Shown: positions 43,650 through 53,090, counted from the stretch's first letter. The stretch: 64,000 nt of DNA from Paenibacillus macerans (GCF_023715465.1 NZ_JAMBOE010000002.1:329104-393103), one strand, 5' to 3'. Notes: generated from the letters alone by a model not told the origin. Translations and numbers: made by a program.

Positions 43650-44102
43650 CTAATTGTTCTCCAGTTGGCCGGTGATGTGCGCGTTGATCCGCTCCAGCAA
43701 ATTCAGCAGCACGCGGTACTCCTCCTCAGACATGCAGCGCTTCACTTCCTCCGTGACCCCTTGCTCAAGCGCGATCGTTTCCCGGATTAACGTCCTGCCG
43801 CGTTCCGTACTGAACACCGCAAAGGAGCGGCGGTCCTGCTTTCCGGTCTGCTTGTGGATTAAGCCTTTGCTTTCCAATAAATCGAGGATGCGCGTGGTGG
43901 TAGGCTTGTCCTTGCCGCACCGGTCGGCAATCTCTTTCTGAATCAAACCTTCGGATTGGTCGATTTGATGGAGCACGGACCACTGCTCCGGTGTAATGTC
44001 ATATTCCTTCAATCGCTGCTGCAGTAATGACGCTATTTTCCGGTAAGTCACACCCATAATGAAGCCGACAGCCAAGTCAGCCCCACGTTGATTTACCCCC
44101 AT
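43650..44102 (-). CDS. MarR-family transcriptional regulator
   Basis: 150 residues; the start is the ATG two codons after a TTG. The winged helix is visible as DITPEQWSVLHQIDQSEGLI, ADRCGKDKPTTTRILDLLES and the wing KGLIHKQTGKQDRRSFAVFS. A C-terminal dimer helix follows. It precedes the MFS transporter gene and probably represses the pair until a ligand binds. Confidence 0.9.
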   Translation of the reverse strand: MGVNQRGADLAVGFIMGVTYRKIASLLQQRLKEYDITPEQWSVLHQIDQSEGLIQKEIADRCGKDKPTTTRILDLLESKGLIHKQTGKQDRRSFAVFSTERGRTLIRETIALEQGVTEEVKRCMSEEEYRVLLNLLERINAHITGQLENN

Positions 44103-44278
44103 CCGCAAAACTTCCCTTTCCGCAAATTAGTTGTTATGACAATAATATTATAACTAACTTTTTTTGTAAAGCCGTTCGCGGATTTTTTTGCCGCCAAATA
44201 GGTAATCATCTCAGCCCTTTTCCATCCAGCCGGAATACACTGCCTGTAAGAAAAACTCCATAAAGGGGATTTTAAATC

Positions 44279-45055
44279 ATGAAATTAGGCCGGCATCCGC
44301 GCCATGTGATCAGTAAATGGAAAAAAAACAAAGCGCTTCTGCAAAATAAAGAACTAAAGCCATACCTGCCGGAGTTGCGAATGTTAGATCGGGCCAACCT
44401 GCTTAACATGCTAAAGAAGCACAGAATGGTGTACGTCAAGCCGGTTAACGGCTCCATGGGAAAAGGAGTAATGAGAGTGGAGCTGAAGCCGTCGGCAAGC
44501 AGCGCCCCGTACCGCTACCAGCTCGAAACAAAAGCCCGTTCCTTCAATACTTTCGACGAGCTTTACGCCTCCATCCAACGGTATAAACGAAAGGGGGACT
44601 ACCTCGTTCAGCAAGGCATTCACTTGCTCACCTACCAAAACCGCACGTTTGATCTGCGGGTTATGGTCCAAAAAACGCCGCAAAAAGTCTGGAAAACAAC
44701 CGGTTATATCGGCAGGCTGGCCCACCCCAAAAAAATCGTCACCAACTATCATAGCAACGGCACGCTGGTGCCCGCGGAAAAGCTGCTCTCCCCGCATGTG
44801 AAGGGGTCGAAGATCAAGTCATATTGCAGAAATTTGCAAAACATTGGCGAAGATGTCGCCAACCACCTGCATAAGGTTTTTCCCGGGATTCGCGAGATCG
44901 GCGCGGATATTGCCATCGACCACAAGCTGCGTCCCTGGATCCTCGAAGTCAATACGTCGCCGGACCCGTTTATATTCAGGAAGTTAAAGGACAAAAACGT
45001 ATTTCGTACGGTCATCGGCTATTCCCGCGCGAACGGGAGATTTCTACGCAAATAG
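44279..45055 (+). CDS. YheC/YheD-type spore coat-associated ATP-grasp protein
   Basis: 258 residues, ATG after AAAGGGGA. The ATP-grasp fold is shown by VYVKPVNGSMGKGVMRVE (nucleotide-binding Lys and glycine loop), FDLRVMVQKTPQKVWKTTGY and the metal-binding EVNTSPDP near the end. YheC/YheD proteins of Bacillales are associated with endospores. It is shorter than the usual 360-450 residues, lacking the N-terminal domain, so it is the ATP-grasp core only. The ligated substrate is unknown. A terminator follows directly. Confidence 0.85.
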   Translation: MKLGRHPRHVISKWKKNKALLQNKELKPYLPELRMLDRANLLNMLKKHRMVYVKPVNGSMGKGVMRVELKPSASSAPYRYQLETKARSFNTFDELYASIQRYKRKGDYLVQQGIHLLTYQNRTFDLRVMVQKTPQKVWKTTGYIGRLAHPKKIVTNYHSNGTLVPAEKLLSPHVKGSKIKSYCRNLQNIGEDVANHLHKVFPGIREIGADIAIDHKLRPWILEVNTSPDPFIFRKLKDKNVFRTVIGYSRANGRFLRK

Positions 45056-45072
45056 CCGCCTCATCTAAAAAC

Positions 45073-45116
45073 GGAGGATTGCCGCAGAATACCTGCAGCA
45101 ATCCTCCACCCTTTTT
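45073..45116 (+). terminator. Terminator between the ATP-grasp and glycosyltransferase genes
   Basis: GGAGGATTGC pairs perfectly with GCAATCCTCC across 15 nt, followed by CACC and seven T. Confidence 0.88.
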
Positions 45117-45117
45117 T

Positions 45118-46194
45118 TCAGGATACATACCGGTTATAAATCTTCATCAGCTTTGCCGCGGTTTGCTTCCAACCGAATTTGGCTACCGCGTCCCGTCTGG
45201 CCTGTCTGGACATTTTGCCGGCCGATTCCGGGTGTTTCGCCAATTGCAAAATCCACTTGGCGTGCTCCCGGGGGTCCGAATAGGCCTTCACCAAATAACC
45301 GTTGTGGCCATGGTTTACGACCTCCCCGATCCCGCCGATATCGGACGCCACGACAGGCAGGCCGGATGCCATCGCCTCCACATTGACCAGCCCAAACGCT
45401 TCGTGCTCTTGAGAAGGACAAGCAAAGCAGTCGGCCTGGCGGAAACGACGGTCGATCAGCCGATGCGGAACCTTCCCGACAAAGCGGACGGGAACCCGGT
45501 GTTTGCCGGCCAACCGGCGCAGTTCCCGCAAATACCCGGCTTTTCCTCCTCCGACAACCGTCAGGCTCGCTCCGGCTTTTTCCCGCCGCACCAGTTCCAT
45601 GGCTTTGATCAGAACGGGAATTCCTTTACGGGGAATGACCCTTCCGGCAAAAAGCACGCGAAATGAACCTGATGGGACTGGGCGCCGGGCCGGGGGTCTA
45701 AAGCGATGGGTATCAACGCCCAAATGCACCGTATGAATTTTGCCCGCCAACCTGCCAAATCGTTCATTCAATTTCGCCTTCAGCGAATCGCTGTTGGCGA
45801 CGATGAGATCGGCTTTGGCCATGCTGGGAGCTACCGCAGCCGTATTTTTCACAAAGGTTAACGAATGAAGGAACAGCGAGACCGGCGTACGCGGAAACGC
45901 GGCTTTGACTTTGGCCGCATAATGGGGACGATTATCGACCTGGATCAGGTCGTAACTTCTCCCTTTCACATAACGCAGCACGGAAGCGATGTATCGGCCG
46001 GAACTGCCCGATGGCACGCGGACGATCGTCAATTTTCCGCTGCGGCTTACCGGCGGTAAACTCCCGGATTTTCTGCTGACGATCGTCACGGTATGGCGGT
46101 CGGCCAGCTCTTTAGCGATCGCCAGCATGCAAATTTCCACCGACCCGTTCCCCGGAACCGGAATCTGCTCGGGGGCAACCATTAAGATGTTCAT
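45118..46194 (-). CDS. GT4-family glycosyltransferase
   Basis: 358 residues from an ATG after AAGGAGGAG; a longer frame to 46269 was rejected. The N-terminal domain starts MNILMVAPEQIPVPGNGSVE (acceptor side). The C-terminal domain has FRVLFAGRVIPRKGIPVLIK and the donor-binding E-x7-E region in CPSQEHEAFGLVNVEAMASG. This is a retaining GT-B fold enzyme like the spore coat protein CotSA. The convergent neighbour is a spore ATP-grasp gene and a second small gene lies upstream, so a role in spore-surface glycosylation is plausible. Donor and acceptor are unknown. Confidence 0.9.
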   Translation of the reverse strand: MNILMVAPEQIPVPGNGSVEICMLAIAKELADRHTVTIVSRKSGSLPPVSRSGKLTIVRVPSGSSGRYIASVLRYVKGRSYDLIQVDNRPHYAAKVKAAFPRTPVSLFLHSLTFVKNTAAVAPSMAKADLIVANSDSLKAKLNERFGRLAGKIHTVHLGVDTHRFRPPARRPVPSGSFRVLFAGRVIPRKGIPVLIKAMELVRREKAGASLTVVGGGKAGYLRELRRLAGKHRVPVRFVGKVPHRLIDRRFRQADCFACPSQEHEAFGLVNVEAMASGLPVVASDIGGIGEVVNHGHNGYLVKAYSDPREHAKWILQLAKHPESAGKMSRQARRDAVAKFGWKQTAAKLMKIYNRYVS

Positions 46195-46289
46195 GTTCTC
46201 CTCCTTACGCATAGAATCACAAGGCTTATTCACCATATGCGTTCGGACCTGTGGTTGCTTCCGGGGCAAAGGCCGGATTTAGAGTTCTA

Positions 46290-46472
46290 TCATTTGACCA
46301 TTTGAAAAAACGCCCGGAGCGTCTTCACCCACGCGGTTTGCGCCCTTTTGCCCTTGCCGCAACGTTCCCGAATGATCTTGTCGTCTATATGCCAAGCTTC
46401 GTAAAGCTTGCTTTTTGTTTCATGAAAATGCTTCAGCTCCCGCTCTCTGCGGTAAAATTCATCGAAACTCAT
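46290..46472 (-). CDS. Small conserved-looking basic protein (60 aa)
   Basis: 60 residues with ATG eight bases after AAGGAGGTCA. Sequence features: SFDEFYRRERELKHFHETKS, then a basic stretch RERCGKGKRAQTAWVKTLR. No hydrophobic segment. Not recognised. It sits upstream of the glycosyltransferase gene on the same strand, with about 95 bp between them, and could share its transcript. Confidence 0.65.
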   Translation of the reverse strand: MSFDEFYRRERELKHFHETKSKLYEAWHIDDKIIRERCGKGKRAQTAWVKTLRAFFQMVK

Positions 46473-46675
46473 GCTTGTGACCTCCTTACGGCTTCCCGTT
46501 TTATCCTAGCCGCTTTGACTGCCTTCATTATCCGCTTTAAAAGCAGGAAGAAAAAGTGTACACTATTGCAAAAGCACTTCCCCTTTTAGGCAAATAAACG
46601 GGACATGTTCGGGAATATACGGTTCTTTGTACTTGCAAACATCAAGATAATATCCCTTGTGGAGGCGATACTCAC

Positions 46676-48481
46676 ATGTTGACGGCAGAACGTTATGTAA
46701 CATTGCTTAATCATTTTTCCGGGCCGGAATCGTTGGAAACGCGGGAAGTTGAGGTGGCGCTGGAGGACTTGACGGAGCTGTTTCACTGCACCGAGCGAAA
46801 CGTCAAGCTGATCATCCGCAAGCTGCAGGAAGAAGAGCTCATCGAGTGGCATCCCGGCCGGGGCCGCGGCCACCGTTCCCGGCTCGTGCTCCGCATCGGC
46901 CGGCCCGCTTTTCTCCTGCAGCTGGCGCAAACTCTGGCGCAAAAGGGGGAATACCGGGAGGCGTTTGAGTTCCTCAATCAGCATGAAGAGGATAAGCCGG
47001 TGGTTGAGCAGTTTATTTTATGGCTGAACGAGCAATTCGGGATCGAGCAGCTCGCTGCCGGCCAAAGCTGCAGGGACATTTTCCGCCTGCCCGTTTACAA
47101 GAAGCCGATGACGCTTGATCCGGCCAACCTGTTTTACGGGTTCGACTCGCATTTGGTCCGGCAATTATTCGACCGGCTGGTCCAATTCGACGGAACGCTT
47201 GGCGAAGTCGTACCGATGATCGCGCACCATTGGGAGCATAGTGAAAACGGTGACGAATGGACGTTCCACCTTCGTAAAGGCGTCCGTTTTCACCACGGCA
47301 AAGAGTTGACCGCGGAAGACGTCATGTTAACCTTCGGCCGCCTGAAAGACGGTTCGGCCAACCTCTGGCTGTTGGCTACCGTGGAACGCATGGAGGCGCC
47401 TGACCCGAGAACGGTCAAATTTTTCCTGACCCAGCCGAACTGGCTGTTCCCTCGCCTCCTCTGCTCATCCTGCGCTTCCCTTCTTCCCTCCGACCTGATC
47501 GGCCGGGATGAACAAGCTTTTTGGACGCAGCCGAGCGGCACGGGTCCTTTCCGCCTGACGCACTGGAGCGACAGCCGGATGGAGCTGGAGGTGAACCCGG
47601 CGTATTTTCTCGGCAGAGCTTATCTGGACGGCGTAACCCTCGTGTTCCTGCCCGACAACATCCCGAATTCCTCCCGAATCAAATGGGAGCAAATTATCGG
47701 AGGCGATACCCGCATTCCCGATCGTGCCGGCACGGACTGGGAACGGATCGAACAGCTCTGCAAAGGATGCAGCCTGATCAACTGGAACCGCAACAAAAAG
47801 GGGCCGCAGCAGTCGCTGGCTTTCCGTCAGGCGGTCAATCTGATCATCGACCGTCCCGGGATGCTCGCATACACCGGAAAACCGGGATACCCGGCTCGGA
47901 GTTTCCGCCCTACCGAAGATGCCGCACTTGGCATCCACCGCCACGATCCCGCGGCTGCCCGGCAGCTGCTGGAGGAGTCCGGATACGACGGTGCCCCGAT
48001 TCGCCTTGTCGCCAATTATCTGGACCGCGATGAAGCGGAATGGATCCGGTGGCAATGTGCCACGATCGGAATTCCTGTGGAAATCCGCTATGCAGACAAA
48101 TCGAATATGGCCAACACGGCTGATCTTTCCCAGGAGGCGGACTGCGTTCTGTCCTGCCTCGTCTTCGCCGAAGACGAAGTTTGCGAGTTGGAATGCTATT
48201 TGATGGATAACAGCTTCCTGCGCCGGACGATGCCGCCGGAACTGACCCGCTGGGTGTTTGGCATGGTGGCCGAGGTGCTGGCTTCCCCCTCCGCGGAACG
48301 GCGCCGGGCTTTGCTCCGGCAAATCGAATACCGGCTCCAGGAAGAAGCCCAGGTGATGTTTTTGGTTCACCAGAAGCTGCACACTTATGTTCACCCGTCG
48401 ATTCGGGGGCTCGCGATCAACAATCTCGGCTGGATGGATTTTAAAGATATCTGGTTGACCTCTGCGCTGCCGGCGGGATAA
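46676..48481 (+). CDS. SgrR-type regulator (winged HTH plus solute-binding domain)
   Basis: 601 residues, ATG after GGAGGCG. An N-terminal winged helix (EDLTELFHCTERNVKLIIRK, EELIEWHPGRGRGHRSRLVL) is joined to an oligopeptide-type solute-binding fold (LDPANLFYGFDSHLVRQLFD, VPMIAHHWEHSENGDEWTFH, LRKGVRFHHGKELTAEDVML). This fusion is the SgrR/SgrR-like family: cytoplasmic, sensing a small molecule with a binding-protein domain, activating a transporter or small RNA. No sgrS- or sgrT-like gene is evident here. A monocistronic unit. Confidence 0.9.
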   Translation: MLTAERYVTLLNHFSGPESLETREVEVALEDLTELFHCTERNVKLIIRKLQEEELIEWHPGRGRGHRSRLVLRIGRPAFLLQLAQTLAQKGEYREAFEFLNQHEEDKPVVEQFILWLNEQFGIEQLAAGQSCRDIFRLPVYKKPMTLDPANLFYGFDSHLVRQLFDRLVQFDGTLGEVVPMIAHHWEHSENGDEWTFHLRKGVRFHHGKELTAEDVMLTFGRLKDGSANLWLLATVERMEAPDPRTVKFFLTQPNWLFPRLLCSSCASLLPSDLIGRDEQAFWTQPSGTGPFRLTHWSDSRMELEVNPAYFLGRAYLDGVTLVFLPDNIPNSSRIKWEQIIGGDTRIPDRAGTDWERIEQLCKGCSLINWNRNKKGPQQSLAFRQAVNLIIDRPGMLAYTGKPGYPARSFRPTEDAALGIHRHDPAAARQLLEESGYDGAPIRLVANYLDRDEAEWIRWQCATIGIPVEIRYADKSNMANTADLSQEADCVLSCLVFAEDEVCELECYLMDNSFLRRTMPPELTRWVFGMVAEVLASPSAERRRALLRQIEYRLQEEAQVMFLVHQKLHTYVHPSIRGLAINNLGWMDFKDIWLTSALPAG

Positions 48482-48561
48482 AACGGTGATGTCCAATTCC
48501 GCCAGGCTGGGGTATAATGGAGGAAAATGCTGGTAAAAGCGATCCGGGAGTGTATTTATCC

Positions 48562-49716
48562 GTGGCGAAAACAAAGGTGTTCATTAGCTCCGTGAACGAA
48601 GACGGGTTGAAGCCTCTTCGCAAAAACGCGTTCCGGGAACTGGCCGCTATGGGGCATGAGCCGGTGATGTGGGAGGAGAATCTCGGCCCGTGGCCGGCCG
48701 GGACCGATCCCGTGATCCGCTGCCTTGAGGCGGTGGAGGAATGCGACATTTATTTGCTGTTTATCGGCGGCAAAGCCGGCACCTATGATCCGGGTGCCGA
48801 TCGAACGGTCACTCATCTCGAATTCATCAAAGCGTTTGAGGCCGGGAAAACGATTCTCGTCTTTGGCGACGTACAGATCAAATCGCTGTTTTTCGGCAGC
48901 GTCAAGCCGCTGCTTGAACCGTACATCGACCGGTTTATCGCCAAGGAAGAACGGTTTCCGAGCTCCCGGCAGATCATGGATATCCTGGCTGCCGAGCGCA
49001 GCCTGCCTTCTTACATCGATCCTTACATATGGTTTCTGCTTTACGACATCGCCATCCGCAAAATCTACATCGACGATCTTTCGTTGGGCGTTCCGATCGA
49101 TTGGCGCGGGTATTTCAGCGATTTGCTCAGGCGCGGCGCTTTGCTGCTTCCGCTGGAGCCATCGATCGAACAAAACGGCGAGCGTCTGGAGCAATTCGAT
49201 CATGCGTTCGAGCTGATCAGCGGTCTGCTTCCGCAGCTGGAAATCGGCGGCCTGCGGGAGCCGGAGACTTTTCTTCAGAGGCTCATCTCCCCTTTTGAAG
49301 GCGGAATGATCGAACACCGATACGGACAGTATATTAGCGAACAGGTTGGACATTACAAGGATTGCAGCGCGGCCACGCTGTACGTCCGGTCAGGTGACAG
49401 GCTGAAGGCCGTGGCTCAGGCCGGCGAGGCGAACGGACCGGCTGACTACACTCTCGACAACAACAGCTCTTACGCCGTACTAACCTACCATTTGGGAAAC
49501 CAGCAGGAGCAGGTCTTTTTCACGGAATCAAAAAGCATGTTCTACTACTGCATCCGCTCGGGAGAATATGTGCTGACGCTGCACTTCCCGGCCGACCCGG
49601 CATGGGATTACAGGAAATTCATCCGCTACAAAGAGAGCGCCAATCATGCTATAATGAGTAAAAATCCGGTCATCATTCAATTTGTGAAATTATGTTTAGG
49701 AGGGATGCCGTCTTGA
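48562..49716 (+). CDS. DUF4062 domain protein
   Basis: 384 residues from a GTG 11 bases after GGGAG; an in-frame ATG at 48517 overlaps a TATAAT hexamer (48513-48518) and would add 15 residues. It starts with the DUF4062 fold: KTKVFISSVNEDGLKPLRKN, GPWPAGTDPVIRCLEAVEEC, DIYLLFIGGKAGTYD and VTHLEFIKAFEAGKTILVFG, which is related to nucleotide-hydrolase or TIR-like signalling folds. The last 170 residues (SAATLYVRSGDRLKAVAQAG, YAVLTYHLG) resemble a GAF-like sensor at low confidence. The family is often near defence or signalling genes. The next gene starts inside its stop. Confidence 0.75.
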   Translation: MAKTKVFISSVNEDGLKPLRKNAFRELAAMGHEPVMWEENLGPWPAGTDPVIRCLEAVEECDIYLLFIGGKAGTYDPGADRTVTHLEFIKAFEAGKTILVFGDVQIKSLFFGSVKPLLEPYIDRFIAKEERFPSSRQIMDILAAERSLPSYIDPYIWFLLYDIAIRKIYIDDLSLGVPIDWRGYFSDLLRRGALLLPLEPSIEQNGERLEQFDHAFELISGLLPQLEIGGLREPETFLQRLISPFEGGMIEHRYGQYISEQVGHYKDCSAATLYVRSGDRLKAVAQAGEANGPADYTLDNNSSYAVLTYHLGNQQEQVFFTESKSMFYYCIRSGEYVLTLHFPADPAWDYRKFIRYKESANHAIMSKNPVIIQFVKLCLGGMPS

Positions 49717-49904
49717 GCCGCGGCGTATTCGTATCCAAAAACGGAGTCGTCTCCAAAGCCATCGGTTTTCAACCGAAGGAAGCGCTGCTGTTTGCGCCTT
49801 CAGATAAAAATTCCTCCCAAATTTTACGCGATCAGCGTTCGGCGATGAAACGCAACAACAAACAAATCAAGGACCGTTTTGCCCAGGCCAGCAAAAAGGC
49901 TTAA
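49713..49904 (+). CDS. Small basic protein coupled to the DUF4062 gene (63 aa)
   Basis: 63 residues with a TTG start overlapping the preceding TGA (TTGA), and AGGAGGG eight bases upstream. The frame can be extended upstream into the DUF4062 gene, but the ribosome site favours this start. It begins SRGVFVSKNGVVSKAIGFQP and ends with a basic tail (RSAMKRNNKQIKDRF). Soluble and basic. I do not recognise it. Translational coupling suggests it acts with the DUF4062 protein. Confidence 0.68.
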   Translation: MSRGVFVSKNGVVSKAIGFQPKEALLFAPSDKNSSQILRDQRSAMKRNNKQIKDRFAQASKKA

Positions 49905-49918
49905 GTTTTCCAAGCCAT

Positions 49919-49964
49919 AAACCGCTTTGCTCCGACATTAAATGCCGGGCGAAGCGGTTTTTTA
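49919..49964 (+). terminator. Terminator after the DUF4062 operon
   Basis: AAACCGCTT pairs with AAGCGGTTT, with inner GC pairs, followed by TTT. It lies 15 bp past the small protein's stop. Confidence 0.82.
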
Positions 49965-50111
49965 GCTTTTAGAGCGGCTGGCGGAACAGTATAAAAAAGT
50001 ATACTATACAACAAAATTGTGCGTACTTGTATCTTCGTGTGGCGTGAATTACGATGGTATAGAATGGGTTTTTTTGAGTGAAAATCGATAAATAAAGAAG
50101 GAGTGGTTGTA

Positions 50112-51119
50112 ATGAGCGCCAAACTGTTTTCCCCATGGACGGTAAAGCAGGTTACCTTAAAAAATAGAATCGTCATGTCCCCTATGTGCATGTATTCTTC
50201 GACGAAGGACGGAAAAATCGCCGACTGGCACCGGGTTCACTACGCCAGCCGGGCTGTCGGCGGTGTCGGACTCATTATCGTCGAAGCGACCGCCGTTGCC
50301 CCCGAAGGACGGATTAGCTATGACGACCTCGGCATCTGGAGCGATGAGCATGTCGCCGGGCTGAAGGAACTCACGGACCTCGTTCACCAAAACGGCGCCA
50401 AAATCGGGATTCAGCTCGCGCACGCTGGCAGAAAAGCGGTGCTGGACGAAACGATCGTCGCTCCGTCTGCCATCCCGTTCCCGGACATGAAAATGCCAAA
50501 AGCCGCTGACACTGACGATATCCGGCGGATCGTCGAAGGCTTCCGGGAAGGGGCGCGCCGGGCGAAGGAAGCCGGGTTTGATGTGATCGAAATCCACGGC
50601 GCCCATGGCTACCTGATCCACGAATTCCTCTCCCCGGTTTCGAACGGGCGGGACGATCAATACGGCGGCGACGCGGACGGCCGCTACCGTCTGCTCGGCG
50701 AAGTGATCGACGCGGTAAAAACCGTATGGGACGGCCCGCTGTTTGTACGGGTTTCGGCCAATGAATACGCGCCGGAAGGCAACTCGTTGGATCAATATAT
50801 CGATTATGCCCGGCGAATGAAGGAACAGGGCGTCGATTTGATCGACTGCAGCTCCGGCGGGCTCGTGCCAGCTTCGATCGACGTATTCCCCGGCTACCAG
50901 GTGAGCCTGGCCGATCAAATTCGTACCCAGGCGAAGGTAGCTACCGGGGCGGTCGGTTTGATCAACAGCCCGCTCCAAGCGGAGGAAATTATCGGGAATG
51001 GCCGCGCCGACCTCGTGTTCCTTGGCCGTGAATTACTGCGCAATCCATACTGGCCTTATGAAGCGGCCAAGGAATTGCGCACGACGCTGGAGCGTCCCGC
51101 CCAATACCAGAGAGCCTAA
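50112..51119 (+). CDS. namA: NADPH dehydrogenase (old yellow enzyme family)
   Basis: 335 residues, ATG eight bases after AAGGAG (a GTG nine bases earlier is less well placed). FMN enzyme of the OYE/YqjM class, reducing activated C=C bonds with NADPH. Features: [20 protein letters not shown] and the class III mark SPMCMYSS with the FMN-tuning Cys, [15 protein letters not shown] with the catalytic HxxR-like region, [40 protein letters not shown]. Length and motifs match B. subtilis YqjM (NamA). Monocistronic with its own terminator. Role: detoxification of enones and nitro compounds. Confidence 0.95.
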   Translation: MSAKLFSPWTVKQVTLKNRIVMSPMCMYSSTKDGKIADWHRVHYASRAVGGVGLIIVEATAVAPEGRISYDDLGIWSDEHVAGLKELTDLVHQNGAKIGIQLAHAGRKAVLDETIVAPSAIPFPDMKMPKAADTDDIRRIVEGFREGARRAKEAGFDVIEIHGAHGYLIHEFLSPVSNGRDDQYGGDADGRYRLLGEVIDAVKTVWDGPLFVRVSANEYAPEGNSLDQYIDYARRMKEQGVDLIDCSSGGLVPASIDVFPGYQVSLADQIRTQAKVATGAVGLINSPLQAEEIIGNGRADLVFLGRELLRNPYWPYEAAKELRTTLERPAQYQRA

Positions 51120-51155
51120 CCGCCGTTAGGATTGGTGAAAGCTGCTTTTTATAAG

Positions 51156-51208
51156 CCGGACCTTGAGCTTTCGTACGCTGGCTTGCGTAGGCTCAAGGTC
51201 CGGTTTTT
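51156..51208 (+). terminator. Terminator after namA
   Basis: CCGGACCTTGAGC pairs with GCTCAAGGTCCGG (13 bp perfect), followed by five T. The loop is long (22 nt) and partly self-paired. Confidence 0.88.
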
Positions 51209-51368
51209 GCTGCCGTTGCCCGGGCCGGCACGACCGCTGTCAAATGCCGCAGTTGCTCCGCGGATTGACCCTGAATTTCGGTGCCCCTGGCCAAACCCCG
51301 CTTGGAATTCCCGGGGCAGAGCTATATAATTTGAAGAGTGAGTTCGGTTAAGGAGTTGTCAACCTGTT

Positions 51369-52088
51369 ATGAACCTTTCTGATTCTATAAATCGTCCCGG
51401 GTCCTCATTGGCCGATCCCCCTTCGTTACGTGCGCCGAAACGCGTCCTGATCATGACAGCGGTGGAGGCGGAGCGGGATGCCGTGCAACGCGGCCTAGGC
51501 GGACATGCCGGCGCCGAGGTGGGGCTGGCCGGCGTTGGTCCGGCATCGGCCGCCGCGGCGACGGCGGCGGCGCTCGCTCACGCTGGCGGCGAATACGAGC
51601 TCGTCATCAGCGCGGGCATCGGCGGCGGTTTCGCCGGGGTCGCCGAGGTCGGTTCGCTGGTCGTCGCCAGCGAAATCATCGCCGCCGACCTGGGCGCGGA
51701 GACGCCGGACGGCTTCTCAAGCGTGGACGAGCTTGGCTTCGGCTCCGCGCGGATCGCCGTGGAACGCGAGCTTGCGGCCCGCTGGGCGGACGCCCTTGGC
51801 GCTGCCGGGCTCCCGGCTTATTACGGGCCGGTGCTGACACTGGCGACCGCCACCGGCACGGCGGAAACGGCCGCAGCGCTGCGGGCGCGCTTCCCCGGCG
51901 CGGGAGCCGAAGCGATGGAAGGCTACGGCGTCGCCGAAGCGGCGCGCCAGTTCGGGCTTCCGGCGCTGGAGCTGCGCGCCATTTCCAACGCCGTCGGCCC
52001 GCGCCAGCGTGAGTTGTGGAAGATCGGCGATGCCCTGCAGGCGCTGGAACAAGCCTGCTCTATACTACCGGAGGTGCTGCTATCATGA
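51369..52088 (+). CDS. mqnB: Futalosine hydrolase
   Basis: 239 residues. MTAVEAERDAV at residue 29 starts the nucleoside phosphorylase/hydrolase fold, followed by AGVGPASAAAATAAALA, VISAGIGGGFAG and the substrate-site FPGAGAEAMEGYGVAEAARQ. It cleaves futalosine or aminodeoxyfutalosine to release the base in the futalosine route to menaquinone. It is Ala/Gly/Arg-rich and very GC-rich, more so than its neighbours. Its stop overlaps the start of mqnD. An N-terminal extension of about 25 residues lacks resemblance to the family, so a later start is possible. Confidence 0.9.
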   Translation: MNLSDSINRPGSSLADPPSLRAPKRVLIMTAVEAERDAVQRGLGGHAGAEVGLAGVGPASAAAATAAALAHAGGEYELVISAGIGGGFAGVAEVGSLVVASEIIAADLGAETPDGFSSVDELGFGSARIAVERELAARWADALGAAGLPAYYGPVLTLATATGTAETAAALRARFPGAGAEAMEGYGVAEAARQFGLPALELRAISNAVGPRQRELWKIGDALQALEQACSILPEVLLS

Positions 52089-52924
52089 AAATCGCTTTTT
52101 CCCCTTGTCCCAACGATACTTTCGTTTTTCACGCCTGGGTGCACGGACTGATTCCCGGCGCGCCCGAGCTGGACGTGACATATGCGGATATTGACATTAC
52201 GAACGGCCTGGCGGCATCCGGTCAAGGACCGGATGTGCTTAAGGTGTCCTACGCCGCTTTGCCTTGGCTGCTGGACGAATACGCGCTGCTGCCCTGCGGC
52301 GGCGCTTTGGGACGCGGCTGCGGGCCGCTCGTGCTGACCGCCGGAACGGATGGCGGCGCGGAAGGCGCGGCGGCCCTGTCCGGACGCCGGGTGGCGGTCC
52401 CCAGCGAACGCTCGACCGCCTATCTGCTATTCCGGCTGTGGGCGGCGAAGCATGTTCCGGGCGGTGTCGGCGAAATCAACGTCATGCCGTTTGACGAGAT
52501 CATGCCGGCCGTGCAGTGCGGCGATATCGACGCCGGGCTGGTCATTCACGAAGCCCGGTTCACCTATCAGAACTACGGGCTGGCGTTGCTCCAGGATCTG
52601 GGCAGCTGGTGGGAAGCCGATACAGGGTTGCCGATTCCGCTGGGCGCCATCATCGCTCGCCGTTCGCTGGACCTGGCGGCCTTCGCCCGCTGGACGCGGG
52701 AATCGGTCGAATACGCCTGGGCGCATCCCGAGGCGTCCGCCGAATACGTGATGAGCCACGCGCAGGAAATGTCGCCGGAAGTAACGCAGGCGCACATCAA
52801 CCTGTACGTCAACCGCTACACGGCAGAGCTGGGCGAAGACGGCTATGCCGCCGTAGCCGCCCTATTCGACCGCGCCGCGGCCGAAGGGCTCGTCCCCAAG
52901 GTGGACCCCGCGAAGCTGCGATAA
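52085..52924 (+). CDS. mqnD: 1,4-dihydroxy-6-naphthoate synthase
   Basis: 279 residues from the ATG that overlaps the mqnB stop (ATGA), with GGAGG upstream; the longer upstream frame is not needed. MKIAFSPCPNDTFVFHAWVH is a strong family start. Other marks are DVLKVSYAALPWLLDEYALL, GRRVAVPSERSTAYLLFRLW, DAGLVIHEARFTYQNYGLAL and LGAIIARRSLDL. It converts cyclic dehypoxanthinyl futalosine to dihydroxynaphthoate. Its presence with mqnB indicates the futalosine rather than the chorismate/MenFDHCEB pathway. The other mqn genes are not in this window. Confidence 0.95.
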   Translation: MKIAFSPCPNDTFVFHAWVHGLIPGAPELDVTYADIDITNGLAASGQGPDVLKVSYAALPWLLDEYALLPCGGALGRGCGPLVLTAGTDGGAEGAAALSGRRVAVPSERSTAYLLFRLWAAKHVPGGVGEINVMPFDEIMPAVQCGDIDAGLVIHEARFTYQNYGLALLQDLGSWWEADTGLPIPLGAIIARRSLDLAAFARWTRESVEYAWAHPEASAEYVMSHAQEMSPEVTQAHINLYVNRYTAELGEDGYAAVAALFDRAAAEGLVPKVDPAKLR

Positions 52925-52939
52925 AGGCGGCTGGCCGTT

Positions 52940-53090
52940 GGTAGGTATGCTGATTTGCGGCGAGTATGCTCTTTTGCGGTGGACCTGTTCATTTGTGGCG
53001 AATATGCTCATTTGCGGCGGGTATGCTGATTTGCGGGGAGCATGCTCATTTGCGGTAGGCCTGCTCATTTGTGGTGGGCCTGCTCATTTA
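52940..53090. repeat. Tandem array of a 19-bp unit, eight copies
   Basis: Unit close to GGCGGGTATGCTCATTTGC, with variants (CCTGCTCATTTGT). Eight consecutive units follow the mqnD stop by 16 bp. The 19-bp period is not a multiple of three, so it is not a protein repeat. Confidence 0.82.

Noticed and set aside
47465..48574. 369-codon minus-strand frame inside the SgrR-type gene
   Set aside because: The plus strand has the winged-helix and binding-protein motifs; the minus frame is a shadow.
52016..52084. Upstream extension of mqnD inside mqnB
   Set aside because: The family start MKIAFSPCPND lies at 52085 with a ribosome site and ATGA overlap.
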